Source: Humulus lupulus
Taxonomy: Eukaryota; Streptophyta; Magnoliopsida; Rosales; Cannabaceae
Assembly (NCBI RefSeq): GCF_963169125.1
Contig: NC_084795.1
Location: 193,910,214-193,974,213 of the forward strand
Direction of reading: 5' to 3'
DNA length: 64,000 nt
Shown here in pieces: positions 21,027 to 32,535 of the stretch. The position numbers and the translations under genes were made by a program. Below the pieces are notes generated by a model. That model ran no database searches and was not told the DNA's origin. It was given only the letters and a program-made list of their open reading frames with translations. The stretch's first letter is position 1. Every line of letters starts with the position of its first letter.

Positions 21027-24000
21027 ATGCCTCGCCAATCATCGAGACTCCGCGGCATTCAGGCCGAGGATGATAACCAGGGGCAGGACCCTCCACCTGC
21101 TCCTCAGAACTGGCAACAGATTTTAGCAGAGATGGAGGCTAGGTTGAAGAAAACAGAGGATGAGCTTAGTCAGTACAGGCAACCAGCTCCTCCACCGACC
21201 ACTGTGATACCACCACCGCCTAGTGTGGTACCGGCTCCGGTTCAACCTGTGACTGGGAACAGGTTGGAACCTCTATATGAAAGATTCAGAAAACAACAAC
21301 CTCCTACCTTTGAGGGGGGAGCAGACCCACTGCAGGCTGAGCAGTGGATGAGTACAATGTCGGTAATCCTGGACTTCATGAGGGTTGAAGGAAGGGATAG
21401 GGTTGATTGTGCCAGTTATATGCTTAGACATGATGCACGAATATGGTGGGAGGTGGTGGGGCAGCGAAGGGATACTGCTATTATGACCTGGGAGGAATTC
21501 AAGAGCCTTTTCAACGAGAAATACTACAGCGTAGCCGTTCGAGCGGCGAAGGCGGATGAGTTTAACAGTCTGACTCAGGGCAGGTTATCTGTCACTGAGT
21601 ACGCCTTGGTATTTGATAGATTGGCGAAGTTTGCGCCAGAGCTTGTGCCGACTGATATGGCCAGAAGGGACAGATTTGTACGGGGATTAGGTGCAATGAT
21701 CGCCCGTGACGTGAGTATTACAATGGCTCCAGAGACTACCTATGCGCAAGTGGTAGACAAGGCCCTCACTGCTGAGAGGGCTGAGGATCAGATCTGGAAG
21801 GATAGCGCTGCTAGGCGTGATACCAGGAGGGTAATGCCTTCTTCTTCTGGGCCTAGTCGGGGCAGCGGCCCCAGTGAGCAGAAGAGGAGAGTACCAGACT
21901 CATTTACTCCCTATGGTTCCGACAGGAGGGTTCGCGGTTCCGTGGGTGGCCGCCAGGGCGGTAATGACAACTGGAGGAGTTATCCATGGTGTCCTCGATG
22001 CAGGCGACGGCATCAGGGCGAGTGCCGGTCCGCCTCTGGAGCGGGTACCGGCATCAGGGCATGTTTTGTTTGTGGAAGCACCAGCCACTTGAAGAAAGAT
22101 TGCCCGCAGGCTAAGAAGGAGGAGCCTAGGCAGGGTGACAGCCTCGCGCCTGCTAGGGTCTTCACCTTGACTCAGACTGAGGCAGAGGCCAGCCCATCAG
22201 TGGTCACAGGTCAGATTTTTAGCGCTGGATCCTTGTTTACTGCATTGATTGATTCTGGTGCTACGCACTCATTTGTTTCTGCTAGAGTGATTGATCAGCT
22301 GTGTAGACCTAGTATTTTGTATGCTAGGGGTTTTCAGACTGTATTGCCTACAGGAGAGCTGGTAGTCTCTAGGAGGTGGGTTAGAGCCTTACCAGTAGTG
22401 GTAGATGGTAGAGAATTGTTTGTTGACCTGATTGAACTAGATATGGACGATTTTGACATAATACTAGGGATGGATTGGTTGACGCGATATGGAGCAACAA
22501 TTGATTGTAGGCGACGAATGGTGACCTTTGAACCGGAGGGCGAGGCACCCTTTGTGTTCGTGGGATCGGTGGATGGACCGCGGGTACCTGTGATCTCGGT
22601 ACTAAAGGCTAGAGACCTGATGCAAGAGGGTTGCATAGGATTCCTAGCAAGTATAGTGGATTCCTCTAAGGTGGCGGCAGTGGGACCGAATGAAACCAGA
22701 GTCGTCTGCGAGTTTCCAGACTTGTTTCCAGCAGATCTGCCGGGGTTGCCGCCACAGCGGGAGATCGAGTTCGTCATTGAGTTGGCTCCGGGAGCAGAGC
22801 CAGTATCCAAAGCACCTTACAGAATGGCTCCAGCAGAATTGAAGGAATTGAAGATTCAACTGCAGGAACTACTTGATTTGGGGTTTGTCAGACCGAGTTT
22901 CTCGCCGTGGGGTGCTCCAGTTTTATTTGTTAAGAAAAAGGATGGATCGCTCAGGATGTGCATCGATTACAGGGAGTTGAATAAGCTGACCATCAAGAAC
23001 AAATATCCATTGCCTAGGATCGACGATTTATTTGATCAGCTTCAAGGGAGTATAGTGTTTTCGAAGATTGATCTCCGATCAGGCTACTATCAATTGAGGA
23101 TCAGAGATGAGGACATACCAAAGACTGCATTTCGGACTCGGTATGGGCATTATGAATTTCTGGTTATGTCCTTTGGATTAACCAATGCCCCGGCGGCATT
23201 TATGGATTTGATGAACAGAATTTTTAAGGATTACTTGGATAAGTTTGTGATTGTGTTTATTGATGATATCCTAGTATACTCCCAGACAGAGACAGAGCAT
23301 GAGCATCATCTGCGTCTAGTGTTGCAGCGGTTAAGAGGGCATAAGCTATATGCCAAGTTTAGTAAGTGCGAGTTCTGGTTATCGCAAGTTTCATTTTTGG
23401 GCCATATTATCAGTAAGGATGGGTTACTGGTCGACCCAAGTAAGACGGAAGCAGTGAGGGTTTGGCCTAGACCCAGCAATGTTCCTGAAGTTAGAAGTTT
23501 CCTTGGACTAGCAGGTTACTACCGGCGGTTTGTAGAGGGGTTCTCCAGAATTGCTACTCCGTTGACAGAATTGACAAGGAAGAAGACCAAGTTTGTGTGG
23601 ACAGATCGATGCGAGAATAGCTTCAAAGAGCTGAAGCGGCGGTTGATTACTGCACCAGTGCTGAGCCTGCCAACGGATAATGAGAAGTTTGTGGTCTACT
23701 GTGACGCTTCCAGACAGGGTCTGGGATGCGTGTTGATGCAGGCTGGGAAAGTGATAGCGTACGCATCAAGGCAATTAAAGGAGTACGAGCAGAGGTATCC
23801 CACGCATGACCTGGAATTAGCTGCAGTGGTATTCGCACTTAAGATTTGGAGACACTATCTGTATGGAGAGAGGTGCGAGATATACACTGATCACAAGAGT
23901 CTAAAGTATTTCTTTACCCAGAAGGACTTGAACATGCGCCAGAGACGGTGGCTTGAGCTGGTAAAGGATTACGATTGTGATATCCTATACCATCCTGGGA

Positions 24001-25580
24001 AGGCTAATGTGGTGGCTGACGCATTGAGCCGAAGGGGCCCAGGACAGTTGTATAGTTCGAGGCAGATATCTGACAGACTAGCAGGAGAGATGACCAGAGC
24101 AGGTATAGAGCTAGTGGTTGGGAGGTTAGCCAACATTACTCTTCAGTCAACACTCCTCGAGAGGATTAAGGAAGCACAGGGAAAGGACCCCCAGTTAGTT
24201 GAGCGTAGAGAGAACGTCCTATCGGGAGCAGCTAAGGACTTCTCTATTTCTGAGATGAGTTTGTTGAAGTACAAAGGACGGATTTGTGTTCCGATTGATC
24301 CAGACATTCGGCGAGAGATTTTGGACGAGTCTCATACCACTCCCTACTCTTTGCACCCAGGTTCTACGAAGATGTACCATGACCTGAAGGTTTTGTATTG
24401 GTGGTCAGGCATGAAGAGGGACGTGGTGGACTATGTGGCTAGATGCCTAACCTGTCAGCAGATTAAGGCGGAACACCAGAGGCCAGCAGGATTATTACAG
24501 CCTCTTGGGATTCCCGAGTGGAAATGGGAAGATATTGCCATGGACTTTGTGGTAGGATTGCCAAAGACCGTGGGTCAGCATGACTCGGTATGGGTGATTG
24601 TGGACAGGTATACCAAGTCCGCCCACTTCTTACCTGTGAAGACGACTTATACTGTGGAGCAGTATGCAGAGCTTTATGTTAAGGAGATCGTTCGACTTCA
24701 TGGGGCTCCGAGGTCAATAGTATCCGACAGAGACCCCACTTTCACTTCCAAGTTTTGGAAGAGCCTGCAGAAGGCAATGGGCACGCAGCTTCGGTTTAGT
24801 ACCGCTTATCATCCTCAGACGGATGGACAGTCTGAGAGGACAATTCAAATACTGGAGGACATGTTACGAGCTTGTGTCTTGGATTTTGAGGGATCTTGGA
24901 GTAAGTACCTCCCTCTGATTGAGTTTTCGTACAATAACAGTTATCAGGCGACTATCGGAGTGGCTCCGTATGAGATGTTGTATGGTAGAAAATGCAGATC
25001 ACCGATTCACTGGGATGAGACAGGTGAGAGAAGGTATTTAGGTCCTGAGATGGTTCAGAGGACCAATGAGGCACTTGAGAAAATTAGAGCTCGTATGCTC
25101 GCCTCCCAGAGTCGCCAGAAGAGTTATTCAGATCAGAAACGCAGGAGCGTAGAATTTCAGGTTGGTGATCATGTATTCCTCAGGGTTTCACCCCTGAGAG
25201 GAGTAAAACGATTTGGCGTTCGGGGCAAGCTGAGTCCCAGGTTTGTTGGCCCATTTGAGGTTCTAGAACGAATTGGGGAGGTGGCTTATAGGTTAGCAAT
25301 GCCTCCAGCTTTATCAGGAGTTCATGACGTGTTTCATGTGTCCATGCTCCGGAAGTATGTTTCGGACTCTACTCATGTGTTGAGCTATGAGAACTTGGAG
25401 TTGGATCGGGACTTATCATACGAAGAAAAGCCTATTCAGATCCTTGATAGGAAGGACAAGGTCTTGAGGAGCAAGACCATCCCCTTGGTTAAAGTATTGT
25501 GGAGAAACAGCAAGGTCGAAGAGGCGACATGGGAACTGGAATCAGATATGCGGGAGCGGCATCCCGAGTTGTTCAGGTAA
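21027..25580 (+). CDS. Element B gag-pol polyprotein with C-terminal chromodomain, 1517 aa
   Basis: The start is taken as ATG at 21027 ([10 protein letters not shown]), because the frame upstream to 20943 lacks a plausible gag beginning, although an in-frame ATG also exists at 20991. Order: coiled coil and proline-rich N-terminus; gag capsid (about aa 90-230); CCHC zinc knuckle [14 protein letters not shown] (about aa 346-359); aspartic protease [11 protein letters not shown] (D near aa 409); RT with FIDDILVYS (about aa 744-752); RNase H starting [12 protein letters not shown]; integrase with H-H-C-C ([23 protein letters not shown]), DFVVGLPKT and IVSDRDPTF; then a chromodomain ending [18 protein letters not shown]. 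Chromodomains of this group are thought to direct integration to heterochromatin. There is no stop or frameshift, so this is the only apparently functional polyprotein in the window. Confidence 0.97.
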   Translation: MPRQSSRLRGIQAEDDNQGQDPPPAPQNWQQILAEMEARLKKTEDELSQYRQPAPPPTTVIPPPPSVVPAPVQPVTGNRLEPLYERFRKQQPPTFEGGADPLQAEQWMSTMSVILDFMRVEGRDRVDCASYMLRHDARIWWEVVGQRRDTAIMTWEEFKSLFNEKYYSVAVRAAKADEFNSLTQGRLSVTEYALVFDRLAKFAPELVPTDMARRDRFVRGLGAMIARDVSITMAPETTYAQVVDKALTAERAEDQIWKDSAARRDTRRVMPSSSGPSRGSGPSEQKRRVPDSFTPYGSDRRVRGSVGGRQGGNDNWRSYPWCPRCRRRHQGECRSASGAGTGIRACFVCGSTSHLKKDCPQAKKEEPRQGDSLAPARVFTLTQTEAEASPSVVTGQIFSAGSLFTALIDSGATHSFVSARVIDQLCRPSILYARGFQTVLPTGELVVSRRWVRALPVVVDGRELFVDLIELDMDDFDIILGMDWLTRYGATIDCRRRMVTFEPEGEAPFVFVGSVDGPRVPVISVLKARDLMQEGCIGFLASIVDSSKVAAVGPNETRVVCEFPDLFPADLPGLPPQREIEFVIELAPGAEPVSKAPYRMAPAELKELKIQLQELLDLGFVRPSFSPWGAPVLFVKKKDGSLRMCIDYRELNKLTIKNKYPLPRIDDLFDQLQGSIVFSKIDLRSGYYQLRIRDEDIPKTAFRTRYGHYEFLVMSFGLTNAPAAFMDLMNRIFKDYLDKFVIVFIDDILVYSQTETEHEHHLRLVLQRLRGHKLYAKFSKCEFWLSQVSFLGHIISKDGLLVDPSKTEAVRVWPRPSNVPEVRSFLGLAGYYRRFVEGFSRIATPLTELTRKKTKFVWTDRCENSFKELKRRLITAPVLSLPTDNEKFVVYCDASRQGLGCVLMQAGKVIAYASRQLKEYEQRYPTHDLELAAVVFALKIWRHYLYGERCEIYTDHKSLKYFFTQKDLNMRQRRWLELVKDYDCDILYHPGKANVVADALSRRGPGQLYSSRQISDRLAGEMTRAGIELVVGRLANITLQSTLLERIKEAQGKDPQLVERRENVLSGAAKDFSISEMSLLKYKGRICVPIDPDIRREILDESHTTPYSLHPGSTKMYHDLKVLYWWSGMKRDVVDYVARCLTCQQIKAEHQRPAGLLQPLGIPEWKWEDIAMDFVVGLPKTVGQHDSVWVIVDRYTKSAHFLPVKTTYTVEQYAELYVKEIVRLHGAPRSIVSDRDPTFTSKFWKSLQKAMGTQLRFSTAYHPQTDGQSERTIQILEDMLRACVLDFEGSWSKYLPLIEFSYNNSYQATIGVAPYEMLYGRKCRSPIHWDETGERRYLGPEMVQRTNEALEKIRARMLASQSRQKSYSDQKRRSVEFQVGDHVFLRVSPLRGVKRFGVRGKLSPRFVGPFEVLERIGEVAYRLAMPPALSGVHDVFHVSMLRKYVSDSTHVLSYENLELDRDLSYEEKPIQILDRKDKVLRSKTIPLVKVLWRNSKVEEATWELESDMRERHPELFR

Positions 25581-25597
25581 ATTTCGAGGACGAAATT

Positions 25598-25616
25598 CTC
25601 ATGAGGAGGGGATAGT
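25598..25616 (+). other. Element B polypurine tract
   Basis: TCATGAGGAGGGGATAGT lies immediately 5' of the 3' LTR, the priming site for plus-strand synthesis. Confidence 0.85.
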
Positions 25617-27826
25617 TGTAACGACCCAAATTCAATGTTAAGGCTTAAGGGCCTGGAGTTGTGTGCCTGGAGGGCATGATGGGATTTTGTGTGTGACTTT
25701 ATTAAGTTTAATGCATCATTATGATTTATTGCACGTTATATGACTATTGGATTATTTGAGATGCATGACTATGTGAATCGGTATGCATGTAGAACTGATT
25801 GTCTTAAAATGAGCATGATTGTAACTTGGCCATGTTAGGGCATAACTGTGATAATTATACTATGTGAATTGTGCCATGTGAGTGTGATGTTTTACCAGGA
25901 TGCACGCATCGGGACGGTCCTAGTGAGCCAGTTAGTCTAAAAGTCACAACGGGTTGTTGTACCCGGCTCGGGAGGAGCCCAGGGGTACTTCGGGAATCTT
26001 GTAAGTTGAGTTTAGAAAGAGTGATTAGTATTGGTAATTTGGTAACCATTTGTAACTGCTGTGAGTAACAAGTTTTAAGATAGGAAGTGGTAGAATTGAA
26101 ATGAAAGTGTTAAGACTTAAGTACCCTTGAAGGTTTAGCTTAGAAGGATTAGTAAGGAGGGGTAATTTGGTCTTTTGGCAAGGCAAATAGACATTATGCA
26201 GCTGGGATTTAGGGGGTACGGTTTGGGCATTTGGGTCACTTGTGGCTTTGATAAATTAGAAGAGAAGGAAAAGAAGAGGAGAGAAAGGCTAGGGCAAAGA
26301 AGAAGAAAGAAGAAGAGGTGTAGAAAGGGGGCTGAAGTGGGAAGCTTAGAAGGAGATCAAGGGAACTTTTAGGGTGGATTCTACTCTTGAGGTAAGGATT
26401 TTATGCTTATTTAAGTTTGTTTTCTGTGTTGGTTGAGGAATTTAATGCTTGAGTTAAGATTTTCATGAGTTTTGATTTGGGTTGTTGAATTTGAAATCAA
26501 AGGAGTGGATCTTGTGTGTATTGATGTTTTGGATTTGATTCTAGTGTTTATGGGGTGTTAGATTGTTCATATGAGGTTTGGATTTGAGTTTTGGGGTTTA
26601 GGTTTTGGTTTGGGATGATTTGGGGAGGTTAAAGCTCGGGGAAAATTGCAGGAAAAACCCAGAATTCTGGGTCTGCGAAGGCGTGCCGCGGCAGGGTTTT
26701 TGTGTGCCGCGGCAAGGGAGCTTCTGTCTGATGGGTGCCGCGGCACAAGGATGTGGTGCCGCGGCACAAGGCAATTTTCAGGGTAGCTCTTTTTGGCAAT
26801 TTTAGGTCTTAGCTCCGGGGGTTCGTGGGATGCCTCCGGGGTGTTGTTTTAAGGTTTTAGAGGTCCCGAGAGTGCGGGATTGGTCCCGGGAAGTGGTTTT
26901 GGGTTTGGTTAGTATTAAAAGTGTTTTATGTGTGTTGTGACTAGGATTTCGGAGAGGCTCGTGCTAAAGGACCGTGCTCGTGACCGTGGTACTTTGGAAA
27001 GCACGGGATACAGGTAAGAAAACCGTAACACCCGAGTTTAGGGCATGGCCCCACTGTGTGATTGTAGGGCGTGGCCCCGGATTGTATTACGTGCAAATAC
27101 ATAAACTTAAATGAACCATGATGTGTGTGAATGTTTATTTTGAATGCACTATATGTGTTATTATGATGAAACGAGCGGCAGAGGCCGGGTACGGCATAGG
27201 CCGGGGCGGCCGTGGGCCGAAAGTAACACAGCACATGGGATGCTTATATTCAGGGTGGGACCCAAGGGATACATGAGTGATCCTCGCGGTGAGAACCGAA
27301 ACTCCAGGCTTTGGTAAGGCCTTGGGAGCGGCATGGCCGTACTTGTTTATGATGGTGGTTTTCTTATGTATCAGTGAATTATTGCCAGCTATTTACTTTG
27401 CATATGTTATGTGTTATTTGGGTTTTCTTGCTGGGCTTCGGCTCACGGGTGCTCCGTGTGGCAGGTAAAAGCAAGGAGTCAGTCAACCGGCCATGAGTAT
27501 GGAGAGCGTGGGGGCGGCGCGTACATGTTCGGCCTGCCCGACTGCTTTGGTTGGGGGCATTTTGTATATGGCTGTATTTAACCATTCTTTTGATAGCTGA
27601 TCAAGTGTAAATCCATTTTGAGTTGTAAATATTTTGTAAACCTTATTTTGGGATCCCAGATGTTTTATAATTAACGTTTTTAATGAAACTAAACATTTTC
27701 AAAGAGTACAGCCTTAAACTCTGGTCTATTCACACTTTTGGTTTTAGAAACCACTTGAGTCAATTAGATGCACAATTTCTGTTTTAAACTCACTTAGTAA
27801 CGGCTCTAAGGTAGTAGGGCGTTACA
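25617..27826 (+). repeat. Element B 3' LTR
   Basis: Same length as and apparently identical to the 5' LTR (constant offset of 7140), including the four GTGCCGCGGCA palindromes at 26683-26770. Confidence 0.97.
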
Positions 27827-27831
27827 GCCGA

Positions 27832-27963
27832 AGTCCCTCGCCTAGTGAGGGTGATTCTCTTACCCCAACTCCCTCACCATCATGCGATGCCCTTTCAAGA
27901 TGTCTCGTAGTACAGAGCTTCACTTGTGAATAGAATTCACAAGGAAAAAATTCCACATTTACA
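27832..27963 (-). repeat. Element A 5' LTR, second part
   Basis: Continues from AGTCCCTCGCC to TTCCACATTTACA, matching 11578-11709 of the other LTR. It is followed by the CGTAT duplication. Confidence 0.95.
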
Positions 27964-27968
27964 CGTAT

Positions 27969-28600
27969 TATTCTACATACTTCATAGTCTAGGAAACAAC
28001 CCTTTTTCATTAGAATTATCTCTTAACTTCATATCTTAATAATTAATATAATATGCCATTTTCCATCTTCCATTCTAGTGTTTTATCTGAATAGAAAATC
28101 TTGCATGTTTGTACTTTTGGTCCAACGTAAAACTTAGTGATTGTATATACTATTCTATTTCATAACTTTTATGTGTTTATGGTCATTTTGCCATTAACAA
28201 AAAAGAATCCACACATGAAGCTATTTGAGTCACTACTCTATACAATCACTTTTCAATCTAAATGATTGAAGACAACATTTCTTTATTTCACTTTCCAATA
28301 AAAGCTTCAGAGAGTTTTATTGAGTTAACTCTAATCTAAGTATAAAATTAGTTTTATACTTCTTTAAGGGTCCTTAGCTAAGTCCTACAATGTTGGCCAC
28401 TGTAACATATTCAACAAATTTCATACAAGCTAACCATGGACCTGATCACTGGAGTTACTTCTCATTAGTTGAAATGATGGGAGAAAACTTATTTTAGTAT
28501 CATGTAAAGAATTTCAACTTCAAATGTCTAGTCTTAGATGATTTTCTTACAATCTATCAGCTTTTGATTCTACTTAACTTCAAAATGATGATACAACTTT
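27969..28600. other. AT-rich CACTA interior
   Basis: Resumes the CACTA sequence after element A. No exon is recognisable. Confidence 0.5.
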
Positions 28601-28616
28601 CATTTTGAACTCACAG

Positions 28617-28867
28617 GACAAGAAGTCATCAACTTTCAAATGGCCATAGCACCTGTTGGCTTCACATTTAAAGCTTTTGGTTACAGAATAGCTCTGCCAG
28701 AATATGCTCCAGGGTATGTATCCCCAAATGAAAAATTGGGTTAAGTTTTGTGCTTTTGAAATATGGGGTTAATCTCACTTTAATCTCATTGTAGGTGGAT
28801 TTACATTTGGCTGCTTATGGCTGCTGCTTATGGTCTTTTCATCAGTGAAGAAGCTTTAAATATCTAG
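28617..28867 (+). pseudogene. Captured two-exon 3' end of an unidentified membrane-protein-like gene
   Basis: An exon up to CCAGG|GTATGT at about 28713 reads INFQMAIAPVGFTFKAFGYR. After an intron of about 80 bases ending ATTGTAG at 28795, a second exon reads WIYIWLLMAAAYGLFISEEA and stops (TAG) at about 28867. The phases agree across the junction. The tail is hydrophobic, like a membrane segment. I do not recognise the family. The genomic form with its intron indicates DNA-level capture by the CACTA element, not a processed copy. Confidence 0.5.
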
Positions 28868-29249
28868 GTCTGTCTTTTGTTCTGGTACTTCTGTTTCACA
28901 AGCTCAAGAAATTTTCTTGCTCCTTTTAGTAAAATTTGTGTGTTTCATGGTTCCATTGTATGCCTGAATTCTTATTTATAGTAAATGATTTAGGTTGGGG
29001 TGCCATGGGTTCCATTTTGTTGTTGTTTTTTTATTTTATTTTTCTGTTGTTTAGTTGTTTAATGATGGCTTCACCAAACCTTGGTTATGCTATCTATCAG
29101 CTCACTTCCATTGATACCATGTACTGTTATTTTTTAAAGTAAAGGCATGGGAGATACTGATATGCCTACTACTTTGACAGGTTCTTTGTTTATTCTGTAT
29201 ACTCTCTCTTATTCATGTTTATTCTGTTTTTCCCCCTTTTGTAGCAACC

Positions 29250-29311
29250 AAGTGGGAAATTGGTTCTAAATCCTGGGCCATCTGCAGAGAGAATAGAGAG
29301 ACCTTCAGGTT
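29250..29311 (+). pseudogene. Possible captured exon, unidentified
   Basis: Between an acceptor-like TTTTGTAG and a donor-like TTCAG|GTTTG, one frame reads QPSGKLVLNPGPSAERIERP. It is short and I do not recognise it. It has the composition of coding DNA, unlike its surroundings. Confidence 0.35.
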
Positions 29312-29449
29312 TGTTCTTTTTTTTCTTGGAAACATCCACCCTCGCTGCCCTAGTGGACATTGTTTGCACATATTTAGAAACTCTATTATGTGGTCAGGGA
29401 ATTTTTGAGCCTTTTTCTCCTTATTTAATGTTGAAGTTAAACTAATTGC

Positions 29450-30680
29450 TCATTGTTTTATGTTGGAAGTTAAACTGTGCTGAGCCTTTTACATATTTTA
29501 TTTATGCATATTCTATAATATGATTTTATCAGGCTTTTATTCATGTGAAAATATATAATATTGATTGTATGGGTTTTGATCATAAATAATGAGATATTGG
29601 GGAAGATATTGAACTCCTATGCCATATTGGCCATGAAAATGTAAGGACTGTTAAGAATTAGAATAGCTCCTTAAGCTCTTAGCCATTTGAACTCCTTAAG
29701 CGATTTAGCCATTTGAACTCCTTAAGCAATTTTCACCTTCTTTACTAATTTTGACCTCATTACTGACTAGTTCAGAAGAGAATTTGGGTTTAGTTTTACA
29801 CTAATGAACATGACTATTTCATATATGTTTCATATCTTGCAAAGTTGCTTTGTTATGGTTTATACTGTACATATTTTTGTTTAATCTAACATTACTTACT
29901 TAAGTAGTGTTGGGTTTCATTGCTTTTTTCTTTTCATATATGTTTCATTGCAGAGTTAAATTGTTTGACAATAAGGACCCCCTTGATTGCCTTGTATTGT
30001 ATACCATTTTGATCTTAATTTTTCTGTGTTTAAGGATCTTATTATATTTTTATTTTACTAAGTGATTTACATATTTTTGTTCACTTTAATTTCTAGGTCT
30101 TTTTGCATTTGAAGTTTTGATGTTTATGAGTATCTTTCTGTAATGCGTTAAAACCTTTTATTTTAATAATGTCTTATGTTATAGCTCAACTGATTTTTCT
30201 AAGGCTTTCTGCATAGTTTTGAACACCTAATGTTCGAGTTTTCTTTATCCCTTTTTCATGTGTGATTTTTGAGGAGGCAAAACCTTATATTTATATAGAT
30301 ATTTTCAAGTAAAAATATATGTGTGTATCTGAATTTGTTCTCAGTTACATGTATTTTATGTTAGGTTAGTTTGATAATATTGGGCATATAATTCTTGCTT
30401 TGAGCTTCATATTATATTAATCAAATTTAAGAATTAGCATATTGGGTTTAGAGTACTAAAGTTATGTATGTAACTAGAATTTATTTGATTTTGTTTTGTT
30501 TTTCCGAAATCTCCTTTCTCACTTTATTCATATTTTTCCTCTATCTTCCTATTTTTTTCTTCATCTTCGTTGAATCTCTAGTTTGGTTCTTCATATGTTC
30601 ATTATATAAGTTTTCTAACAACTTGATATACTTTGGTCATGTTTGTGACTGATAATGATTTCTTAATCTCTCTAATTTTC
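29450..30680. other. AT-rich CACTA interior, intron-like
   Basis: T-rich intron-like DNA, with no exon I can support. Confidence 0.45.
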
Positions 30681-30691
30681 ATCTGTTTGTC

Positions 30692-30990
30692 TTTTGCTTC
30701 AAGCCTGGGCTGCATTTGTCTACTAATTCTTGGGTTTGGTTTCCTTCTTTAGTGGAGGTACAGACACAACCAGCAAATTTTCTTTGACGTCAACGGTTAG
30801 TAAACCTAACTCATTTTTTAAGCAATATCATTAAAAAAGAAACAGAAGAAGAAGAGATTAACAGTTGTAGGCTTTAAAATTTTTTAGAGCAACATCATGA
30901 GGAGGTTTGCCTTGGAAACCTGAGGAGATTTCAATTTAGAGAGCTTCAAATGGCAACAAACAACTTTAGCAGCAAGTACTTGGTTGGATG
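30692..30990 (+). pseudogene. Captured fragment of an NSP-interacting-kinase-like LRR receptor kinase gene (two exons and intron)
   Basis: The first exon part (30692-30795) reads FASSLGCICLLILGFGFLL, a stop (TAG where these proteins have Trp), then WRYRHNQQIFFDVN: the transmembrane segment and juxtamembrane basic stretch of LRR-RLK subfamily II proteins (NIK type). A GT-AG intron (30796-30887) follows. The second exon (30888-30990) reads EQHHEEVCLGNLRRFQF and RELQMATNNFSSKYLVG, the juxtamembrane region leading into the kinase domain, where it stops (TGA). Intron phase 1 is preserved. Intact relatives are plasma-membrane receptors or co-receptors acting in antiviral and immune signalling. Only about 65 codons remain here, so it is a transduplicated fragment. 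Confidence 0.87.
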
Positions 30991-31910
30991 ATGAATTGAA
31001 GGATGGAGCAAGTTTCATGCATGGTTTACTTTTGTGTATTTTGTAATGTTTCTGTTTTTCATTTTTAAAGTAAAAAATGTTCAAGATTATATAACTTTAT
31101 TATGTTATGCTTTCAAATTTAAGTTAGAACTAAGATCTCATGAATTAGACATATTCATGGTTTGAATTAGTTATTGATTAATATAATACGTGTGGTTTAT
31201 CAATCTATTGAGAATTACATTTTATGATTAATTTTGATTTTTTTTTTATCAAAATACAATAATGAAAATCTCTTAATTAAAAAAAACCTTATAAGTATAC
31301 TTATCAAAATAAAATTTAAAATATATTTGTTGACGGTGAAATCTCGTCAACGAAATTAGATCGGAAAACTCAAAGGTAAGTCGAGTGAGGTTTTTGTAAG
31401 AACTAAGAATAAACTTTAAGAAAAAGTAGACACAGATAAATGATGGAGCAAATCCTGGTATATTTCTCAATAGCCTCTCCTTACAATGAATTTTCCAACC
31501 CCTTTTCAGGTGGTCTTAGGGTTCCTTTTATAGTAGGCTCTAATGGCCTTAGATACATAGTGGTCCAGGGGACCAAGTGGTACATACGTACTGTGTCAGG
31601 GGAGTGGCTTCAGAGGTTGCGGTCGTACACCCCGTACAGAAGCAGGTGTCAGGAGGATGTCTCCACTACTTGTCGGTACCCATGTCTAATGCGTGGTGGC
31701 AGGCGTAGTGGCGCAGGAGGTAGTGGTGTCGGCTCTGACCCATGGCCGTAGACGTACGGACCATAACTCCTATTCTTGCATAACCACTCCTGGCATTCCC
31801 ACTACTTGTCTGGTAAGGGTACTATATCCGTACTCTGACTTCTTTAGGTTTGTAGGCAAATTCCATATTCATGCATGTACCTTGCCCTTTGTGAGTATTC
31901 TCACCTCCAA

Positions 31911-32258
31911 GGCCATGGGCGAGGCCATGGGCGAGGCCATGGGCGAGGCCATGGGCGAGGCCATGGGCGAGGCCATGGGAGAGGCCATGGGAGAGGCCAT
32001 GGGCGAGGCCATGGGAGAGGCCATGGGCGAGGCCATGGGCGAGGCCATGGGAGAGGCCATGGGCTAGGCCATGGGCGAGGCCATGGGCGAGGCCATGGGC
32101 GAGGCCATGGGCGAGGCCATGGGCGAGGCCATGGGCGAAGCCATGGACGAGGCCATGGTCGAGGCCATGGGAGAGGCCATGGGCGAGGCCATGGGAGAGG
32201 CCATGGGCTAGGCCATGGGCGAGGCCATGGGCGAGGCCATGGGCGAGGCCATGGGCGA
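31911..32258. repeat. 12-bp minisatellite GGCCATGGGCGA, about 29 copies
   Basis: Nearly perfect 12-bp units. Variants have GGGAGA, GGGCTA, GGACGA or GGTCGA in place of GGGCGA. Each unit holds CCATGG and GGCC. As the period is a multiple of three and few frames contain stops, long artificial open frames exist on both strands. Confidence 0.97.
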
Positions 32259-32535
32259 GGCCTGGCGCGCGCGGGGCGCGAGGCCCCTGGTACGCGCGGG
32301 GCGCGAGGCCCCTGATGCGCGCGGGCGCGAGGCGCGTGGGCGCGCGAGGCGCATGGGCGCGCGAGGCGCACGGGGCGCGAGGCGCATGGGCGCGCGGGCG
32401 CGAGGCCCTTGGTGCGCGCGGGGCGCGAGGCGCATGGGCGCGCGGGGCGCGAGGCCCCTGGTGCGCGTGGGGCGCGAGGCCCCTGATGCGCGCGGGCGCG
32501 AGGCCCCTGGTGCGCGCGGGGCGCGAGGCGCATGC
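32259..32535. repeat. CpG-dense degenerate repeat in element C LTR
   Basis: Irregular units of about 20-27 bases built from GCGCG(C)GGGGCGCGAGGC followed by CCCTGGTG, CCCTGATG or GCATGG. Its GC content is extreme compared with the surrounding host sequence. It lies directly next to the minisatellite. The second copy is 35960-36236. Confidence 0.85.

Larger units (their letters stand above)
18477..27826 (+). mobile_element. Element B: complete Tekay/Del-type chromovirus (Ty3/gypsy), 9350 bp
   Basis: The element is bounded by TGTAACGACC and GGGCGTTACA, with a perfect 5-bp duplication GCCGA. LTRs are 18477-20686 and 25617-27826, both 2210 bp and identical wherever I compared them. The primer-binding site TGGTATCAGAGC (initiator Met tRNA) lies 3 bases after the 5' LTR, and the polypurine tract GAGGAGGGGATAG precedes the 3' LTR. 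The single internal frame is intact and ends in a chromodomain. The identical LTRs and open frame mark it as the youngest insertion in this nest and possibly still able to move. Confidence 0.98.
10584..27963 (-). mobile_element. Element A: Tat-lineage Ty3/gypsy retrotransposon, defective, with element B nested in its 5' LTR
   Basis: The element is flanked by the 5-bp duplication CGTAT (10579-10583 and 27964-27968). Both LTRs run TGTAAATGTGG...GTCAACA on the minus strand. The 3' LTR is 10584-11709 (1126 bp). The 5' LTR is 17465-18476 plus 27832-27963 (1144 bp), split by element B. By eye the LTRs differ by about seven substitutions and one 18-bp indel. A primer-binding-like site follows the 5' LTR and a polypurine tract CTCGGGGGGAAG precedes the 3' LTR. 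The pol gene has the aspartic protease, RT, RNase H, second RNase H, integrase order of the Tat lineage. The gag lacks the capsid core and the frame carries three stop codons. Confidence 0.95.

Noticed and set aside
31911..32258. Regular short repeats that could look like a CRISPR array
   Set aside because: Head-to-tail 12-bp units without spacers, in a plant LTR. This is a minisatellite.
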